Assembly (NCBI GenBank): GCA_030445275.1
Contig: JAUCSE010000105.1
Coordinates: 82,033-146,032 of the forward strand
DNA: 64,000 nt
Direction: 5' to 3'
From: Mucilaginibacter sp.
Lineage (GTDB): Bacteria; Bacteroidota; Bacteroidia; Sphingobacteriales; Sphingobacteriaceae
The translations under genes were made by a program, and so were the position numbers. This document shows, piece after piece, positions 26,489 to 35,759 of this stretch (position 1 is its first letter; the number at the start of each line of letters is the position of its first letter). The notes under the pieces were generated by a model. That model made no database searches and was not told the origin of the DNA. It saw nothing but the letters and a program-made list of their open reading frames with translations.

Positions 26489-27268
26489 TTACGATCTGTT
26501 ACCTCCTAAAAAACTATGCAAAGCCTGCTGTGTAAAGGCCGATAATACCAGCTCACCACTAATGGCTGCACGCTGATTTAGCAATTCGTCCCAATCTTCG
26601 GTGCCCTCCCAAAGTATTTGTTTTAAGCCGGTAAGCGCATCCGGATGATAGGAAGCCAATTTCTTGGCTAGCTCGTCAAGGGCATTATCAAGTGCAGCAA
26701 TATCCGGGTATACCTCATTGTATAAACCCTTATCCTGGGCCCATTGCGCGCTTTGAAAATCAGAAGCCCTGATAGTTAACTGCGAAAAAGCGGCTAACCC
26801 CAATTTACGTGTTACCGCCGGCGATATAACAAAGGGTCCTATACCAATAGCCAGTTCACTTAATTTTATAGCCGCATACTGTGTAGCCAGGCAATAATCA
26901 GCAGCGGCGGCAATACCTACCCCACCACCAACAGCCTTACCCTGCACCCGCACTATAACTATCTTTGGAGATTTACGACAGGCGTTAATCACTTTGGCGA
27001 AGCCTGAAAAGAATACCGCACCAGCTTCTTTATCTTTGATCTGCAGTAATTCATCAAAACTGGCACCTGCGCAGAAAGTACGCTCACCTTCGCTTTTTAA
27101 AACAATTACCCTCACTTTAGTATCATTACCGGCTTGTACAATGGTTTCAGTAAGTTCATTTAAAAGATTGGCTGGAAGTGAATTTTGCGCGGGATGATAA
27201 AAGCTGATAGTTGCAACACCATCCGGGCTTTTTACAAAGGATACATTTCCATTATTTGTAGCTGACAT
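26489..27268 (-). CDS. Enoyl-CoA hydratase/isomerase (crotonase) family protein
   Basis: The 259-residue product has the crotonase oxyanion-hole regions: RTFCAGASFDELLQI and GKAVGGGVGIAAAADYCLA. The first catalytic Glu position seems retained in LSELAIGIGP, but the second usual Glu appears replaced around LGLAAFSQLTI. The reaction could therefore differ from classic hydration. Possible roles include branched-chain or fatty acid degradation. Alone in its region. Confidence 0.82.
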   Translation of the reverse strand: MSATNNGNVSFVKSPDGVATISFYHPAQNSLPANLLNELTETIVQAGNDTKVRVIVLKSEGERTFCAGASFDELLQIKDKEAGAVFFSGFAKVINACRKSPKIVIVRVQGKAVGGGVGIAAAADYCLATQYAAIKLSELAIGIGPFVISPAVTRKLGLAAFSQLTIRASDFQSAQWAQDKGLYNEVYPDIAALDNALDELAKKLASYHPDALTGLKQILWEGTEDWDELLNQRAAISGELVLSAFTQQALHSFLGGNRS

Positions 27269-27512
27269 AATTTACAGATTTAAAAATTTGGTTGTCAAAA
27301 ACCAACATCTGCTCAATATCAGAAGTATTTAACTTACCTGCAATTATCGTTTAAAATAGTTTATAAAATAATGGCATTTTAAGCCATCAATAAAGTTACG
27401 CATCAACATAAAGTAAAAAAACATTGTTTCGTATTAATTAACAATGCAGATAGTATAATCAACGCTATAACCGTAGTTATTATAGGATTATATTTATACA
27501 TTTATTAATAAG

Positions 27513-29426
27513 ATGAATAACCACACAGATCTCAATTTTAAGTTAAACGAAAATATCTTCCGTACCTTGATCGAAGAATCTTTAACTCCGGTTGGACTTT
27601 ATGTTGGTACCGAAATGAAAATAAAAGTTGCCAACAAAGCCCTTATTAAGGCATTTGGAAAAGAGGATGATGTAATTGATAAATTATATTTTGATGTTCT
27701 TCCTGAATTAAAAAACCAGCCCATTTATAACAATCTGAATACTGCTTTTCAAACAGGTACTTCTTACGAAGAAAATGAGGCCCCAATAAATATTATTATT
27801 AAGGATAAGTTACAGCAGTTTTATTTCAACTACAGTTTTAAGCCTTTAAAAGATAGCGAAGGCCGTGTTTGGGGTATTTTAAATACTGCTGCCGATGTCA
27901 CGGAACTGGTGCTTACCCGGCTGCAGCTAAAAGAAAGCGATTTAAGACAAGAATTAGCCAATAAGAAAGCGCTGATTGATAGCGAACATTTATTAAAGAG
28001 CATAACCAATGCATCTCCAACAGCCCTATGGATGTCTGACGAAACCGGGGGGATAACATATGTTAATAAAACCTGGGTTGAATGGACAGGGTTAACTTAC
28101 GAAGAACATATGGGTACTGGTTGGACAAAAGCTATTTTACCCGAAGATAGGTTACGTGTAAGTGAAAAGTTCACCCGTGATATTGTCAGCAGGCTCCCCC
28201 ATGAAGTTGATTTCAGGCTACTACATAAAGATGGTGGAATAAGATGGTGTATTGCTAATGGCAACCCGCAATTTAGCAAGGAGGGTACCTTTATAGGCTA
28301 TATTGGCTCTTTTACTGATGTTACCGATAAAACCATTGCAGAAATGCAATTAATAGTAAAGAACCGGGAATTAAATGACCAGATAAAGGAATTTGAATTT
28401 GTTACCAACTTTGTACCGGTGCAATTATGGACAGCACAAACCGATGGCCAGCTTGATTACGTTAACAAAACAGCTGTCGACTTTTTTGGTATGTCACCAA
28501 GAGAGGTCATAGGTCCGGAATGGTTTACAAGGGTTCACCCGGAAGATCAGCCAGGCTGTACTGCCGCCTGGAAACATGCTTTACAAACAGGCGAAGTTTA
28601 CCAGTTTGAATACAGGCTTCAAGATAAAGATGGTGTTTACAAATGGCACCTTGCAAGGGCCTTGCCTTTTATAATTGATGATAAGGTAATCAAGTGGTTT
28701 GGCACCAATACCGATATTGATGAGCAAAAACAATTGCAACGTCAAAAAGACGATTTTTTAGGTGTAGCCAGTCACGAATTAAAAACACCTGTAACCAGTA
28801 TAAAGGCTTATGCTCAGGTACTTGGCGCCATGCTTACAAAAGAGGGCGAGTATAAAAAGGCCGAAATGGTAACAAGAATGGATGCCCAGGTAAACCGGCT
28901 TACTAATCTGATTGGCGATCTGCTTGATGTTACCAAAATAAATTCGGGTAAACTACAATTCAACAAAGCCTGGTTTAACTTTAACCAGGTAATTAATGAA
29001 ACCATTGATGATCTGCAACATACAACGCAAAAACATTCCCTTATTAAGGATTTCACCGAAACTGGCAATATATATGCTGATAAAGATCGCATAAGCCAGG
29101 TATTAACCAATCTGATCACTAATGCTATAAAATACTCCCCATACACTAATAGAATTATCATTAACACTAAGTTGGAAAATAACGAGGTTATTGTTTGCGT
29201 ACAGGATTTTGGTATTGGCATTCCTGATGATAAAAAAGATATGGTATTTGAACAGTTTTACCGGGTAAGCGGCAATAAACAACACACTTTCCCAGGCTTA
29301 GGGCTAGGACTATATATATCATCCGAGATTATCAAGCGCGAAGGTGGCAGGATGTGGGTAAATAGTATTGAAGGCAAAGGGTCAACCTTTTGCTTTGCGC
29401 TACCTGTAAATAGCAGTAGCAATTAA
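27513..29426 (+). CDS. PAS-domain sensor histidine kinase
   Basis: The 637-residue cytoplasmic kinase has three PAS modules (about residues 10-135, 157-275, 285-405) with WTGLTYEEHMGTGWTKAILPEDR and PREVIGPEWFTRVHPEDQPG. The dimerisation domain has His421 in FLGVASHELKTPVTSIKAYA. The HATPase domain has N-box VLTNLITNAIKYSP, G1 FGIGIPDDKKDMVFEQFYR and G2 GLGLGLYISSEI. No membrane segment or receiver is visible, and no response regulator gene is adjacent, so this is an orphan kinase. The ligand is unknown. Confidence 0.92.
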   Translation: MNNHTDLNFKLNENIFRTLIEESLTPVGLYVGTEMKIKVANKALIKAFGKEDDVIDKLYFDVLPELKNQPIYNNLNTAFQTGTSYEENEAPINIIIKDKLQQFYFNYSFKPLKDSEGRVWGILNTAADVTELVLTRLQLKESDLRQELANKKALIDSEHLLKSITNASPTALWMSDETGGITYVNKTWVEWTGLTYEEHMGTGWTKAILPEDRLRVSEKFTRDIVSRLPHEVDFRLLHKDGGIRWCIANGNPQFSKEGTFIGYIGSFTDVTDKTIAEMQLIVKNRELNDQIKEFEFVTNFVPVQLWTAQTDGQLDYVNKTAVDFFGMSPREVIGPEWFTRVHPEDQPGCTAAWKHALQTGEVYQFEYRLQDKDGVYKWHLARALPFIIDDKVIKWFGTNTDIDEQKQLQRQKDDFLGVASHELKTPVTSIKAYAQVLGAMLTKEGEYKKAEMVTRMDAQVNRLTNLIGDLLDVTKINSGKLQFNKAWFNFNQVINETIDDLQHTTQKHSLIKDFTETGNIYADKDRISQVLTNLITNAIKYSPYTNRIIINTKLENNEVIVCVQDFGIGIPDDKKDMVFEQFYRVSGNKQHTFPGLGLGLYISSEIIKREGGRMWVNSIEGKGSTFCFALPVNSSSN

Positions 29427-29530
29427 AATGTTATCATGATATAGTATGGTACCAGGAATATCAGTTAGTTTATTTAAAATAAAAAACATTAACTCTTATA
29501 CTATGTTTATTATTTATAAAAACATTAGTC

Positions 29531-30004
29531 ATGGGAGTTTTACAGCATATAGAGCATCAAATATCGGCGCTAAACGATTTGATCAAAATAAATAACGACC
29601 GTATAACCGGCTATAAAAAAGCCAATGAGGGTACTAACGAAACAGGATTGAACCTGCTTTTCAATGAATATATTGATCAAAGTAAAAGTAACGTATCGGA
29701 ATTAAGAGAATATATCAGGGTATTGGGTGGCAGCCCTACAGAGGGAACTTCCCTATCGGGCAAGTTTTATCATACCTGGATAGATGTTAAAGCTACTTTT
29801 ATAAATAAAGACAGGCAGGGCATTTTAGCTGATTGCGAATATGGCGAAGATATTGCAAAAAGCGCCTACCGAAAAGCGATGGATGACAAGGAATTGATTT
29901 GGGAAGATGGAAAAGTTGTATCCATACTCCATAGTCACCTGGAGAATTTAAAAATAGCTCATGATACCATCAAGGCTTTACGCGATACGGTCATTAATGC
30001 ATAA
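29531..30004 (+). CDS. PA2169/DUF2383 family four-helix-bundle protein
   Basis: The 157-residue product is a predicted all-helical, ferritin-like bundle: ISALNDLIKINNDRITGYKK, then NLLFNEYIDQSKSNVSELRE and LADCEYGEDIAKSAYRKAM. Pairs of E/D-x-x-H/D residues are compatible with a di-metal site. PA2169-type proteins are stress-induced with no proven activity. It is followed 11 bp later by a small unknown gene that is probably in the same transcript. Confidence 0.8.
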   Translation: MGVLQHIEHQISALNDLIKINNDRITGYKKANEGTNETGLNLLFNEYIDQSKSNVSELREYIRVLGGSPTEGTSLSGKFYHTWIDVKATFINKDRQGILADCEYGEDIAKSAYRKAMDDKELIWEDGKVVSILHSHLENLKIAHDTIKALRDTVINA

Positions 30005-30015
30005 TATCTATCATT

Positions 30016-30339
30016 ATGAATAGTCCCGATCAGGATTTTCTGAATGAATATAAACCTTTGCATGTGCCACATGAATATCAAGAAAACGCATGCACACAGG
30101 ATAATGTAATATATGCCCTGGCACAATTAAAAGAAGCCACCACTAATGAAGTGGCGACTAAATTAAGCTTACTTGCGCCGGAAATCACTTTATTTACCCA
30201 TCAAAAAAATGCTGAAGAAGTACTTAACTACCTATTTAATAAGGGCCTGATAAAGGCTATTAATAAAAATGGAGAGTTAAATTATAACCTGAGCAAAATA
30301 GAGATCCCGAACTCTGGCAAAGCCGACGAGTTGATATAA
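30016..30339 (+). CDS. Small hypothetical protein, possible winged-helix fold
   Basis: The 107-residue product is not recognised. The central part (QDNVIYALAQLKEATTNEVA, then AEEVLNYLFNKGLIKAINKN) alternates helices and a turn with a short strand like a winged-helix domain. It lies in an apparent operon behind the DUF2383 gene (11-bp gap), so it may respond to the same stress. Function unknown. Confidence 0.55.
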   Translation: MNSPDQDFLNEYKPLHVPHEYQENACTQDNVIYALAQLKEATTNEVATKLSLLAPEITLFTHQKNAEEVLNYLFNKGLIKAINKNGELNYNLSKIEIPNSGKADELI

Positions 30340-30345
30340 CAAGTT

Positions 30346-30729
30346 TTATTGAGCAACAGGCTTGGCTGATAATACGCTATCTACTACAAACACACTTACA
30401 CCTCTCCAAGGCAAGGCATGCAGATACTCTTTATAATGCAGTTCGAGGTAAGATCCTGCATTTTTACTAAGCTCTTGTGCAACTTTTTCGTCAGTTACAG
30501 AAAATATAAACTCATTTGATGATATGCTCCCCCCTTGGGCTGGTGCGCGTATTCCTGTTTGTATTAAACGGCCTTCATAGGTTTTAAACATGTAGCCTTT
30601 TTTTACAAAGTAATTCATTGTACCAGCTTTTGCCCCTTCGCCAAAAACAAAAAAATATCGTTGATAAAAAAGGCCGGCTAATAATATTAATACAACCAGC
30701 AAGATTATTGTTTTGGTACGTGTTTTCAT
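30346..30729 (-). CDS. Membrane-anchored protein of unknown function
   Basis: The 127-residue product begins with an uncleaved-looking signal anchor (TIILLVVLILLAGLFYQRYFFV). The rest has a conserved-looking periplasmic part (KAGTMNYFVKKGYMFKTYEG, YLELHYKEYLHALPWRGVS). No family is recognised with confidence. It ends 6 bp from the convergent gene's end. Confidence 0.6.
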   Translation of the reverse strand: MKTRTKTIILLVVLILLAGLFYQRYFFVFGEGAKAGTMNYFVKKGYMFKTYEGRLIQTGIRAPAQGGSISSNEFIFSVTDEKVAQELSKNAGSYLELHYKEYLHALPWRGVSVFVVDSVLSAKPVAQ

Positions 30730-30827
30730 TGAAGATATTTTTATCTAAACTACAAAAACTTAACAAGTAAACAATACTATAAAGTAGACTAATTAATAGC
30801 TAAGCAATAATTAGTTTAATTTGAAAG

Positions 30828-31604
30828 CTACTTGGATACGGCTGTAAGTTTTACTTTTTTATAAGATGATACCATAAAATTAACCAGATCAATAATATTT
30901 AAAGGAGGCTCATTGGTGGTTATACTCAGTTTCTTTTTGGTATTGGTGAAATCAATGGCAAAATAATAGTTAGGAGCATCAGTTACCTGGTTGCCCTGCT
31001 CCCAGTTAGTCATTTTCTTAAGTTCGCTGTGACACAATAAAAATTTGAGACTATCCAATTGAGTTGATGATAATTTACCGGTATAATCTCCCTTATATGG
31101 GTCAGCATGTTCACCTGCTTTTAAATGATAATCGCCATTTGGCCAAATTTCGATACCCAGTTGGGGGCAATCGCCAAAACACGTTGATGACAAAAAGTAG
31201 ATCTTCGAAAAATAGATATTTTTATCGTAGCTGTTCTTGAAATTTGTGAACTCATAAGTATTATTTCCTGCAAGTTTGATGGCATTGGGTTCAACGGCCT
31301 TTAAATAAAGTCGGTTTTGATCAATGTACCTTACCAAAAACTTAAAATCCTCCCGGCGTTCCTTATTAAAATTGTCAGCGCTGGTATGGTAAATATCCGT
31401 CATGATCAGGGTGTCTTTTTTTACTGTGTAATTGGCCTTTGTGCCGGCATATCCAACAAAATTATAATACACCTTTTTATCAGCAAAATACAAATGCCCC
31501 AATGATTTGGTTATCCATCGCTCTCTGTCAAGCTGCACTTTTTGGGCAAATGTCACATTGAAAATCGGTATAAATAATAATAAAAAAAGACCGTGCTTTG
31601 CCAT
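30828..31604 (-). CDS. DUF6438 domain secreted protein
   Basis: The 258-residue product has a signal peptide (MAKHGLFLLLFIPIFNVTFAQ). Its central part has the DUF6438 motif SSTCFGDCPQLGIEIWPNGD, followed by YKGDYTGKLSSTQLDSLKFLL, the usual block of this family, where the two cysteines probably form a disulfide. The N-terminal 130 residues are less conserved. Function unknown; single gene. Confidence 0.75.
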   Translation of the reverse strand: MAKHGLFLLLFIPIFNVTFAQKVQLDRERWITKSLGHLYFADKKVYYNFVGYAGTKANYTVKKDTLIMTDIYHTSADNFNKERREDFKFLVRYIDQNRLYLKAVEPNAIKLAGNNTYEFTNFKNSYDKNIYFSKIYFLSSTCFGDCPQLGIEIWPNGDYHLKAGEHADPYKGDYTGKLSSTQLDSLKFLLCHSELKKMTNWEQGNQVTDAPNYYFAIDFTNTKKKLSITTNEPPLNIIDLVNFMVSSYKKVKLTAVSK

Positions 31605-31652
31605 TGAAAATTTAATTTTAAGCTAGATAAATCCTGATAACGCTTTAGAAAC

Positions 31653-32285
31653 TCACAAACTCATATAATATTTTGTTAATGATTCAAAATCATCAAACTT
31701 CAATTCATAATCATCTGTTTTGCCAAAGCCATAGGTCACAAATATAAATGGTATACCCGCCATGTGTGTCTGTTCAGCGTCACCATTGGTATCCCCAATA
31801 TAAACCGGACTTTTAAGCTCATGCTTATCAATCAACAGGCGCATATTGTGGTGTTTGGGCATGTTATTTTGACCATATGCTATAAAATCTGCAACATCAT
31901 CGGCAATGCCGGCCCAGTTTATAAATAAAGGGATAATACCTATAGCGCAGTTACTGAGTATAAATATTTTGTATTTGGTTGCCAGCTGCTTAATACCCTC
32001 GGTAACGCCACTGTACATTACACCGCCGCTTGTAGGTAATATTTGCCGGCGTGTTTCATTAACATCCATATAAATACCCTGTGCCTTATCATCATCAAAA
32101 TCGGGCATTAAAACTTTAGTAAGCTTTTTTCCCTCCATACCCATCAACTGCATCAGGTCATCGCGACCTAATGTTCTTTTTATATCCAATTTTTCAAATA
32201 CAAGGTTCCATGAATTGGCGTAAGTATCAACGGCATCCCACAGGGTTCCGTCCATGTCAAATATCAGGCTATCGGGCTTCTGCAT
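31653..32285 (-). CDS. HAD family hydrolase (beta-phosphoglucomutase/Gph-like)
   Basis: The 210-residue product has motif I SLIFDMDGTLWDAVDTYANS, motif II FILSNCAIG, and motifs III-IV in NMPKHHNMRLLIDKHELKSPVYIGDTNGDAEQ. The alpha-helical cap following motif I suggests a C1-cap phosphatase such as phosphoglycolate phosphatase. Substrate unknown. Confidence 0.88.
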   Translation of the reverse strand: MQKPDSLIFDMDGTLWDAVDTYANSWNLVFEKLDIKRTLGRDDLMQLMGMEGKKLTKVLMPDFDDDKAQGIYMDVNETRRQILPTSGGVMYSGVTEGIKQLATKYKIFILSNCAIGIIPLFINWAGIADDVADFIAYGQNNMPKHHNMRLLIDKHELKSPVYIGDTNGDAEQTHMAGIPFIFVTYGFGKTDDYELKFDDFESLTKYYMSL

Positions 32286-32370
32286 ATAAACAATTTTGCT
32301 TTTTTGCTAAAGATGTAAAATTTAACTTATGTGTAAAACAGAAGTTCATGTTTTCTTCATTATTAATCTT

Positions 32371-32462
32371 CACCTTAGCAGTGTGATAAGGTTAATGTGG
32401 GCCAGCTTAGCAGGAGGTTGGTTCCATAGGGCCCCCTACCGTAACCGGTGGGGGCTTTTTTA
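32371..32462 (+). ncRNA. Possible small transcript ending in a terminator, no gene recognised
   Basis: No coding frame of note lies here, yet a GC-rich intrinsic terminator (32431-32462) points to the plus strand. Upstream are foldable parts: CCTTA/TAAGG around a 9-nt loop (32373-32391), and GGGCC paired with GGCCC. This could be a small RNA or the end of an unrecognised short transcript. The evidence is only structural. Confidence 0.3.
32431..32462 (+). terminator. Rho-independent terminator with no obvious upstream plus-strand gene
   Basis: GCCCCC-T-ACCG pairs with CGGT-GGGGGC, followed by TTTTTTATTTT. The T-tract is on the plus strand; both flanking genes are on the minus strand. Confidence 0.65.
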
Positions 32463-32478
32463 TTTTATAGCAATGTGA

Positions 32479-32925
32479 TCAGATGGCTTTACGATAGTTA
32501 AAACTGATCTTGGCATCCAGCTTTACAAAACCAACAGCTTCATAAAGCCTTTGAGCAGTATAATTATCAGAGGCAGTTTCTAACTGTACAAATGTGGCAC
32601 CGTGGCTTTTTGCAAAATTAGCAGCAGTTTTTAATAGCACTTCCCCTATTCCTCGTTTACGATGATCACTATCAACAAACAGATCATTAAGCAGCCAGTT
32701 TTTTGTTGCCTTTACCGACGACAATAACGGATAAAGCTGTGTAAATCCAACAGGCTTATCGCCTGCTAGAGCTACAAATATTACCGACTCATTATTTTCG
32801 AGTCTATTTTTGATGTAGGTTTCGGCCAGGACAATGTCTGATGCTTGTTTATAAAATACCCTGTATTGGTCAAATAACCTGGTTACCAGCTGGTAATTAG
32901 CTATATCAATCTGTTTTATTTCCAT
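32479..32925 (-). CDS. GNAT family N-acetyltransferase
   Basis: From the ATG at 32925 (MEIKQIDIANYQLVTRLFDQ) the product has 148 residues. GNAT motif A is VDSDHRKRGIGEVLLKTAAN, followed by ETASDNYTAQRLYEAVGF. A five-residue N-terminal extension from 32940 is possible. Substrate unknown; follows the MBL-fold gene by about 30 bp and may be co-transcribed with it. Confidence 0.82.
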   Translation of the reverse strand: MEIKQIDIANYQLVTRLFDQYRVFYKQASDIVLAETYIKNRLENNESVIFVALAGDKPVGFTQLYPLLSSVKATKNWLLNDLFVDSDHRKRGIGEVLLKTAANFAKSHGATFVQLETASDNYTAQRLYEAVGFVKLDAKISFNYRKAI

Positions 32926-32957
32926 TGATCTGTTATTCAAAAAGGATTATATAATTA

Positions 32958-33617
32958 TCAGATGGTTACACCACCGCCAATTTTAAACACTTTATGAAAT
33001 TTTATACCCAATCTATCAAAATGTTTTTCATAAGCTGCATAACGTTTCTCCATAAAAAACTGCTTGGCATAACCATCATGAACAGGCAGTATTTGACGGG
33101 GTTGTAATTTATCGGCAAAGGCTGCTATCATTACTTCGTTGGCAAATGGAGCCATGGTTACCATAATCAACAATTCTACATTTTTAAAATCCAATAATTT
33201 GTCCTCCATAGAATCAACCGGATGTAACACTTTATCGTTGATTAAAAAGCCTGTCATCTGCGGTAAGGGATTATCCATGATCAATGCATGCTTTACCGGA
33301 AAGGCCTGCAGCTTAAAGGGGCCAAAATTAGCGGTAGCATCTTCTAATATAATATATGGAATACCAGCCCTATCCAATTGCTCCCCCACCTGTGTATTGG
33401 TTATTACCTGTGCCCCGCTTATATCAATAATATTTTTTAAAATATCGATAACAAAATGATCAGGATGTATGTGCGTGATTATTACAATATCCACATCTGC
33501 AAACATTTGAGGTGTCACTAATCCTTCTATAAAAGAATAGTCGCCCGGATCAAACAATATTTTATAGCCATCAAGCTCAAACACAAGGCATGAATGCAGG
33601 TACTTTGATATTTTCAT
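32958..33617 (-). CDS. MBL-fold metal-dependent hydrolase
   Basis: The 219-residue product has the metallo-beta-lactamase core motif THIHPDHFVIDIL (H-x-H-x-D-H) and downstream metal ligands in VKHALIMDN and PVHDGYAKQFF. Its shortness and the H-x-x-x-x sequence near the end fit UlaG-like hydrolases. Substrate unknown. Confidence 0.82.
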   Translation of the reverse strand: MKISKYLHSCLVFELDGYKILFDPGDYSFIEGLVTPQMFADVDIVIITHIHPDHFVIDILKNIIDISGAQVITNTQVGEQLDRAGIPYIILEDATANFGPFKLQAFPVKHALIMDNPLPQMTGFLINDKVLHPVDSMEDKLLDFKNVELLIMVTMAPFANEVMIAAFADKLQPRQILPVHDGYAKQFFMEKRYAAYEKHFDRLGIKFHKVFKIGGGVTI

Positions 33618-33687
33618 ATACTTAGCAATTTATGAAATAACTTATAAAATGGTGGATTGGTTTGTTTGGACCTTGATGAATTATACA

Positions 33688-33803
33688 CGCGCGTCATTGC
33701 GAGGTACGAAGCAATCTCTACACAAGCAGGTCAAATTACATGGTTTTAACCTATCTCATCGCTCTGTATAGCATAGGGATTGCTTCGTACCTCGCAATGA
33801 CGC
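33688..33803. repeat. REP-like inverted repeat with 26-nt exact arms
   Basis: The arm 33692-33717 (core GCGTCATTGCGAGGTACG) is matched exactly by its reverse complement at 33778-33803. The inner part includes TCTGTATAGCATAG, also found in the elements at 60.7 and 61.1 kb. Confidence 0.9.
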
Positions 33804-33809
33804 ACTTAA

Positions 33810-35162
33810 TTAAAGCAGCTCCGTAGCTAAATTAGCCAACTCGCTCCGTTCACCTTTTTGCAGGGTGATGTGTGCATACAGTGGGTGCCCCTTCGCTTTA
33901 TCAATAAGGTATGATAAACCATTACTTTCTGCATCCAGGTATGGTGTATCTATCTGGTAAATATCACCGGTGAAAACAAATTTGCTGTTCTCGCCAGCGC
34001 GGGATATGATCGTTTTTACCTCGTGCGGCGTCAAGTTTTGAGCCTCATCAACAATAAAGAATATTTTACTTAGCGTACGGCCTCGGATAAAGGCCAGCGG
34101 CGCGATAGAAATTTTATCGTTGGTTACCAGTTCATCAATTTTGGCCTGCATTTTTTCGTCATCAATAAACTGATCTTTTATAAACTTAAGATTGTCCCAT
34201 ATCGGAGCCATATAAGGATCAATTTTTGATTTGATATCGCCCGGCAAATACCCAATATCCTTATTACTCAGCGGTACAATAGGCCGGGTAACAAATATTT
34301 GCCGGTAATACTTACGTTGCTCCAGCGCACTAGCTAGCGCCAGCAGCGTTTTACCTGTGCCGGCATTGCCCTGTATGGTAACCAGTTTAATATCCGGGTG
34401 CAATAAAGCATGGATAGCAAAAGACTGTTCAATGTTTTTAGGTTGGATATTAAAAACAGGCTGTTCGGTAACTTTTTCCAACTGCTGGGTTTGTGCATTA
34501 TAAAAGCCCGTAACATCGTTCTTTTTACCCTTTAAAATATAAAAGTGATTGTTAGTATATGATTCTACATGTAAACTTTCGGCGGGCAGGTTTTCCTGTT
34601 TATTTAACAGGGTAATTAATTTTTCGGTCACCCTTTCAACATCGGTTATACCGGTATATAGTTCATCAAGATTCTTGATCTTGCCCGTTTCGTAATCCTC
34701 GGCATGCAGATTAAGAGCTTTAGCCTTTAATCGCAGACAAATATCTTTGGATACCAGCACCACTTTTTTACCCGGGTTTTCTTCCTGCAAACCTAAGGCA
34801 GCGTTTAATATGCGATGATCGGTCTTATCTGATCCAAAAATTGCTTCGGCATCAATATCGGTCGTTATCGTATCCATAGCTACCTTAAAACTGCCTTTGC
34901 TTTTGCCATTAAGTGGTATCCATTGATTCACCAGGCTGTTGTGCGACAGATCGTCCATGAGGCGAATAAAGCTGCGGGCTTCAAAATTACGGGTGTCATT
35001 ACCGTTCTTTTTATTGTCAAGCTCTTCCAATACCTGTATAGGTATGGCCACATCGTGTTCCTGAAAGTTTTGGAAAGCATTATGATCGTAAAGGATCACT
35101 GAAGTATCTAAAACAAATATTTTTTTATTACTTATAGCCCCATTCTTACCATCTTTATTCAT
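33810..35162 (-). CDS. PhoH family protein with N-terminal PIN domain
   Basis: The 450-residue protein has a PIN nuclease domain at about residues 10-150 (KKIFVLDTSVILYDHNAFQ, with the conserved Asp residues in VLDTS and DHRILNAALG) and a PhoH ATPase with Walker A GNAGTGKTLLALASALEQR and Walker B IFFIVDEAQNLTPHE. PhoH2-type proteins are RNA helicase/RNase hybrids. Alone in its transcription unit, downstream of a long REP-like element. Confidence 0.9.
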   Translation of the reverse strand: MNKDGKNGAISNKKIFVLDTSVILYDHNAFQNFQEHDVAIPIQVLEELDNKKNGNDTRNFEARSFIRLMDDLSHNSLVNQWIPLNGKSKGSFKVAMDTITTDIDAEAIFGSDKTDHRILNAALGLQEENPGKKVVLVSKDICLRLKAKALNLHAEDYETGKIKNLDELYTGITDVERVTEKLITLLNKQENLPAESLHVESYTNNHFYILKGKKNDVTGFYNAQTQQLEKVTEQPVFNIQPKNIEQSFAIHALLHPDIKLVTIQGNAGTGKTLLALASALEQRKYYRQIFVTRPIVPLSNKDIGYLPGDIKSKIDPYMAPIWDNLKFIKDQFIDDEKMQAKIDELVTNDKISIAPLAFIRGRTLSKIFFIVDEAQNLTPHEVKTIISRAGENSKFVFTGDIYQIDTPYLDAESNGLSYLIDKAKGHPLYAHITLQKGERSELANLATELL

Positions 35163-35269
35163 ATCCGACTAATTTAGGGAATCTACAGCTACAATCAAGC
35201 AAAGATTTCCCATTCCAATTCAGAAAAATGGATATTTAATACTTAAAAAGTAACAAACATTCCCATCAT

Positions 35270-35647
35270 TCAGGCTTCAGCAGTTTGCAAATGCCTTTCC
35301 TGCCTTATTTTATCACGATGCATATGGCCCCACGCGGCTAAAGCTTCCAATACATCGCCAAGGGTATCACAATAATCGGTAAGTGTATACTCTACTACGA
35401 CAGGAATTTCGGTATGAACCTCCCGCTTTACAAAACCATTTAGCTCAAGCTCTTTTAACTCGTTTGATAATACCCGTGCAGATATTCCTTCCACCGCACG
35501 TTGTATTTCATTAAACCGCGTACAGCCTTCACTTAAAGCAATAATTACTTTTAATTTCCACTTGCCACCTATAACATAAAGTGCATCACCTACAGCGGTT
35601 AAACTACTGCGGCATTCATCTCCGGTAGGCCTTGGTTTCCTGTTCAT
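35270..35647 (-). CDS. HxlR family winged-helix transcriptional regulator
   Basis: The 125-residue protein begins with the HxlR core: CRSSLTAVGDALYVIGGKWK (Cys near the start can sense redox), then the wing YTLTDYCDTLGDVLEALAAW. HxlR-type repressors often respond to quinones, aldehydes or oxidants. The divergent oxidoreductase gene 113 bp away is the likely target, with a palindromic operator at 35670-35701. Confidence 0.9.
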   Translation of the reverse strand: MNRKPRPTGDECRSSLTAVGDALYVIGGKWKLKVIIALSEGCTRFNEIQRAVEGISARVLSNELKELELNGFVKREVHTEIPVVVEYTLTDYCDTLGDVLEALAAWGHMHRDKIRQERHLQTAEA

Positions 35648-35669
35648 ATATCTCTGTTTTAAGGTAAAC

Positions 35670-35701
35670 TATACAAAAGGTTACTACTATCCTTTTGTAT
35701 A
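35670..35701. promoter_or_regulatory. Palindromic operator between divergent HxlR and oxidoreductase genes
   Basis: An 11-bp perfect inverted repeat TATACAAAAGG / CCTTTTGTATA with a 10-bp spacer lies midway between the divergent start codons. Size, symmetry and position fit a dimeric HxlR binding site that covers both promoters. This is inference. Confidence 0.7.
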
Positions 35702-35759
35702 CTACTAATAATTTGATAGCAAATGTACATAGATTTGTCCAATCAAAATTAATAAGAAA

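Noticed and set aside
32371..32462. Considered as SRP (4.5S) RNA
   Set aside because: The conserved core GGTCAGGTCCGGAAGGAAGC is absent.
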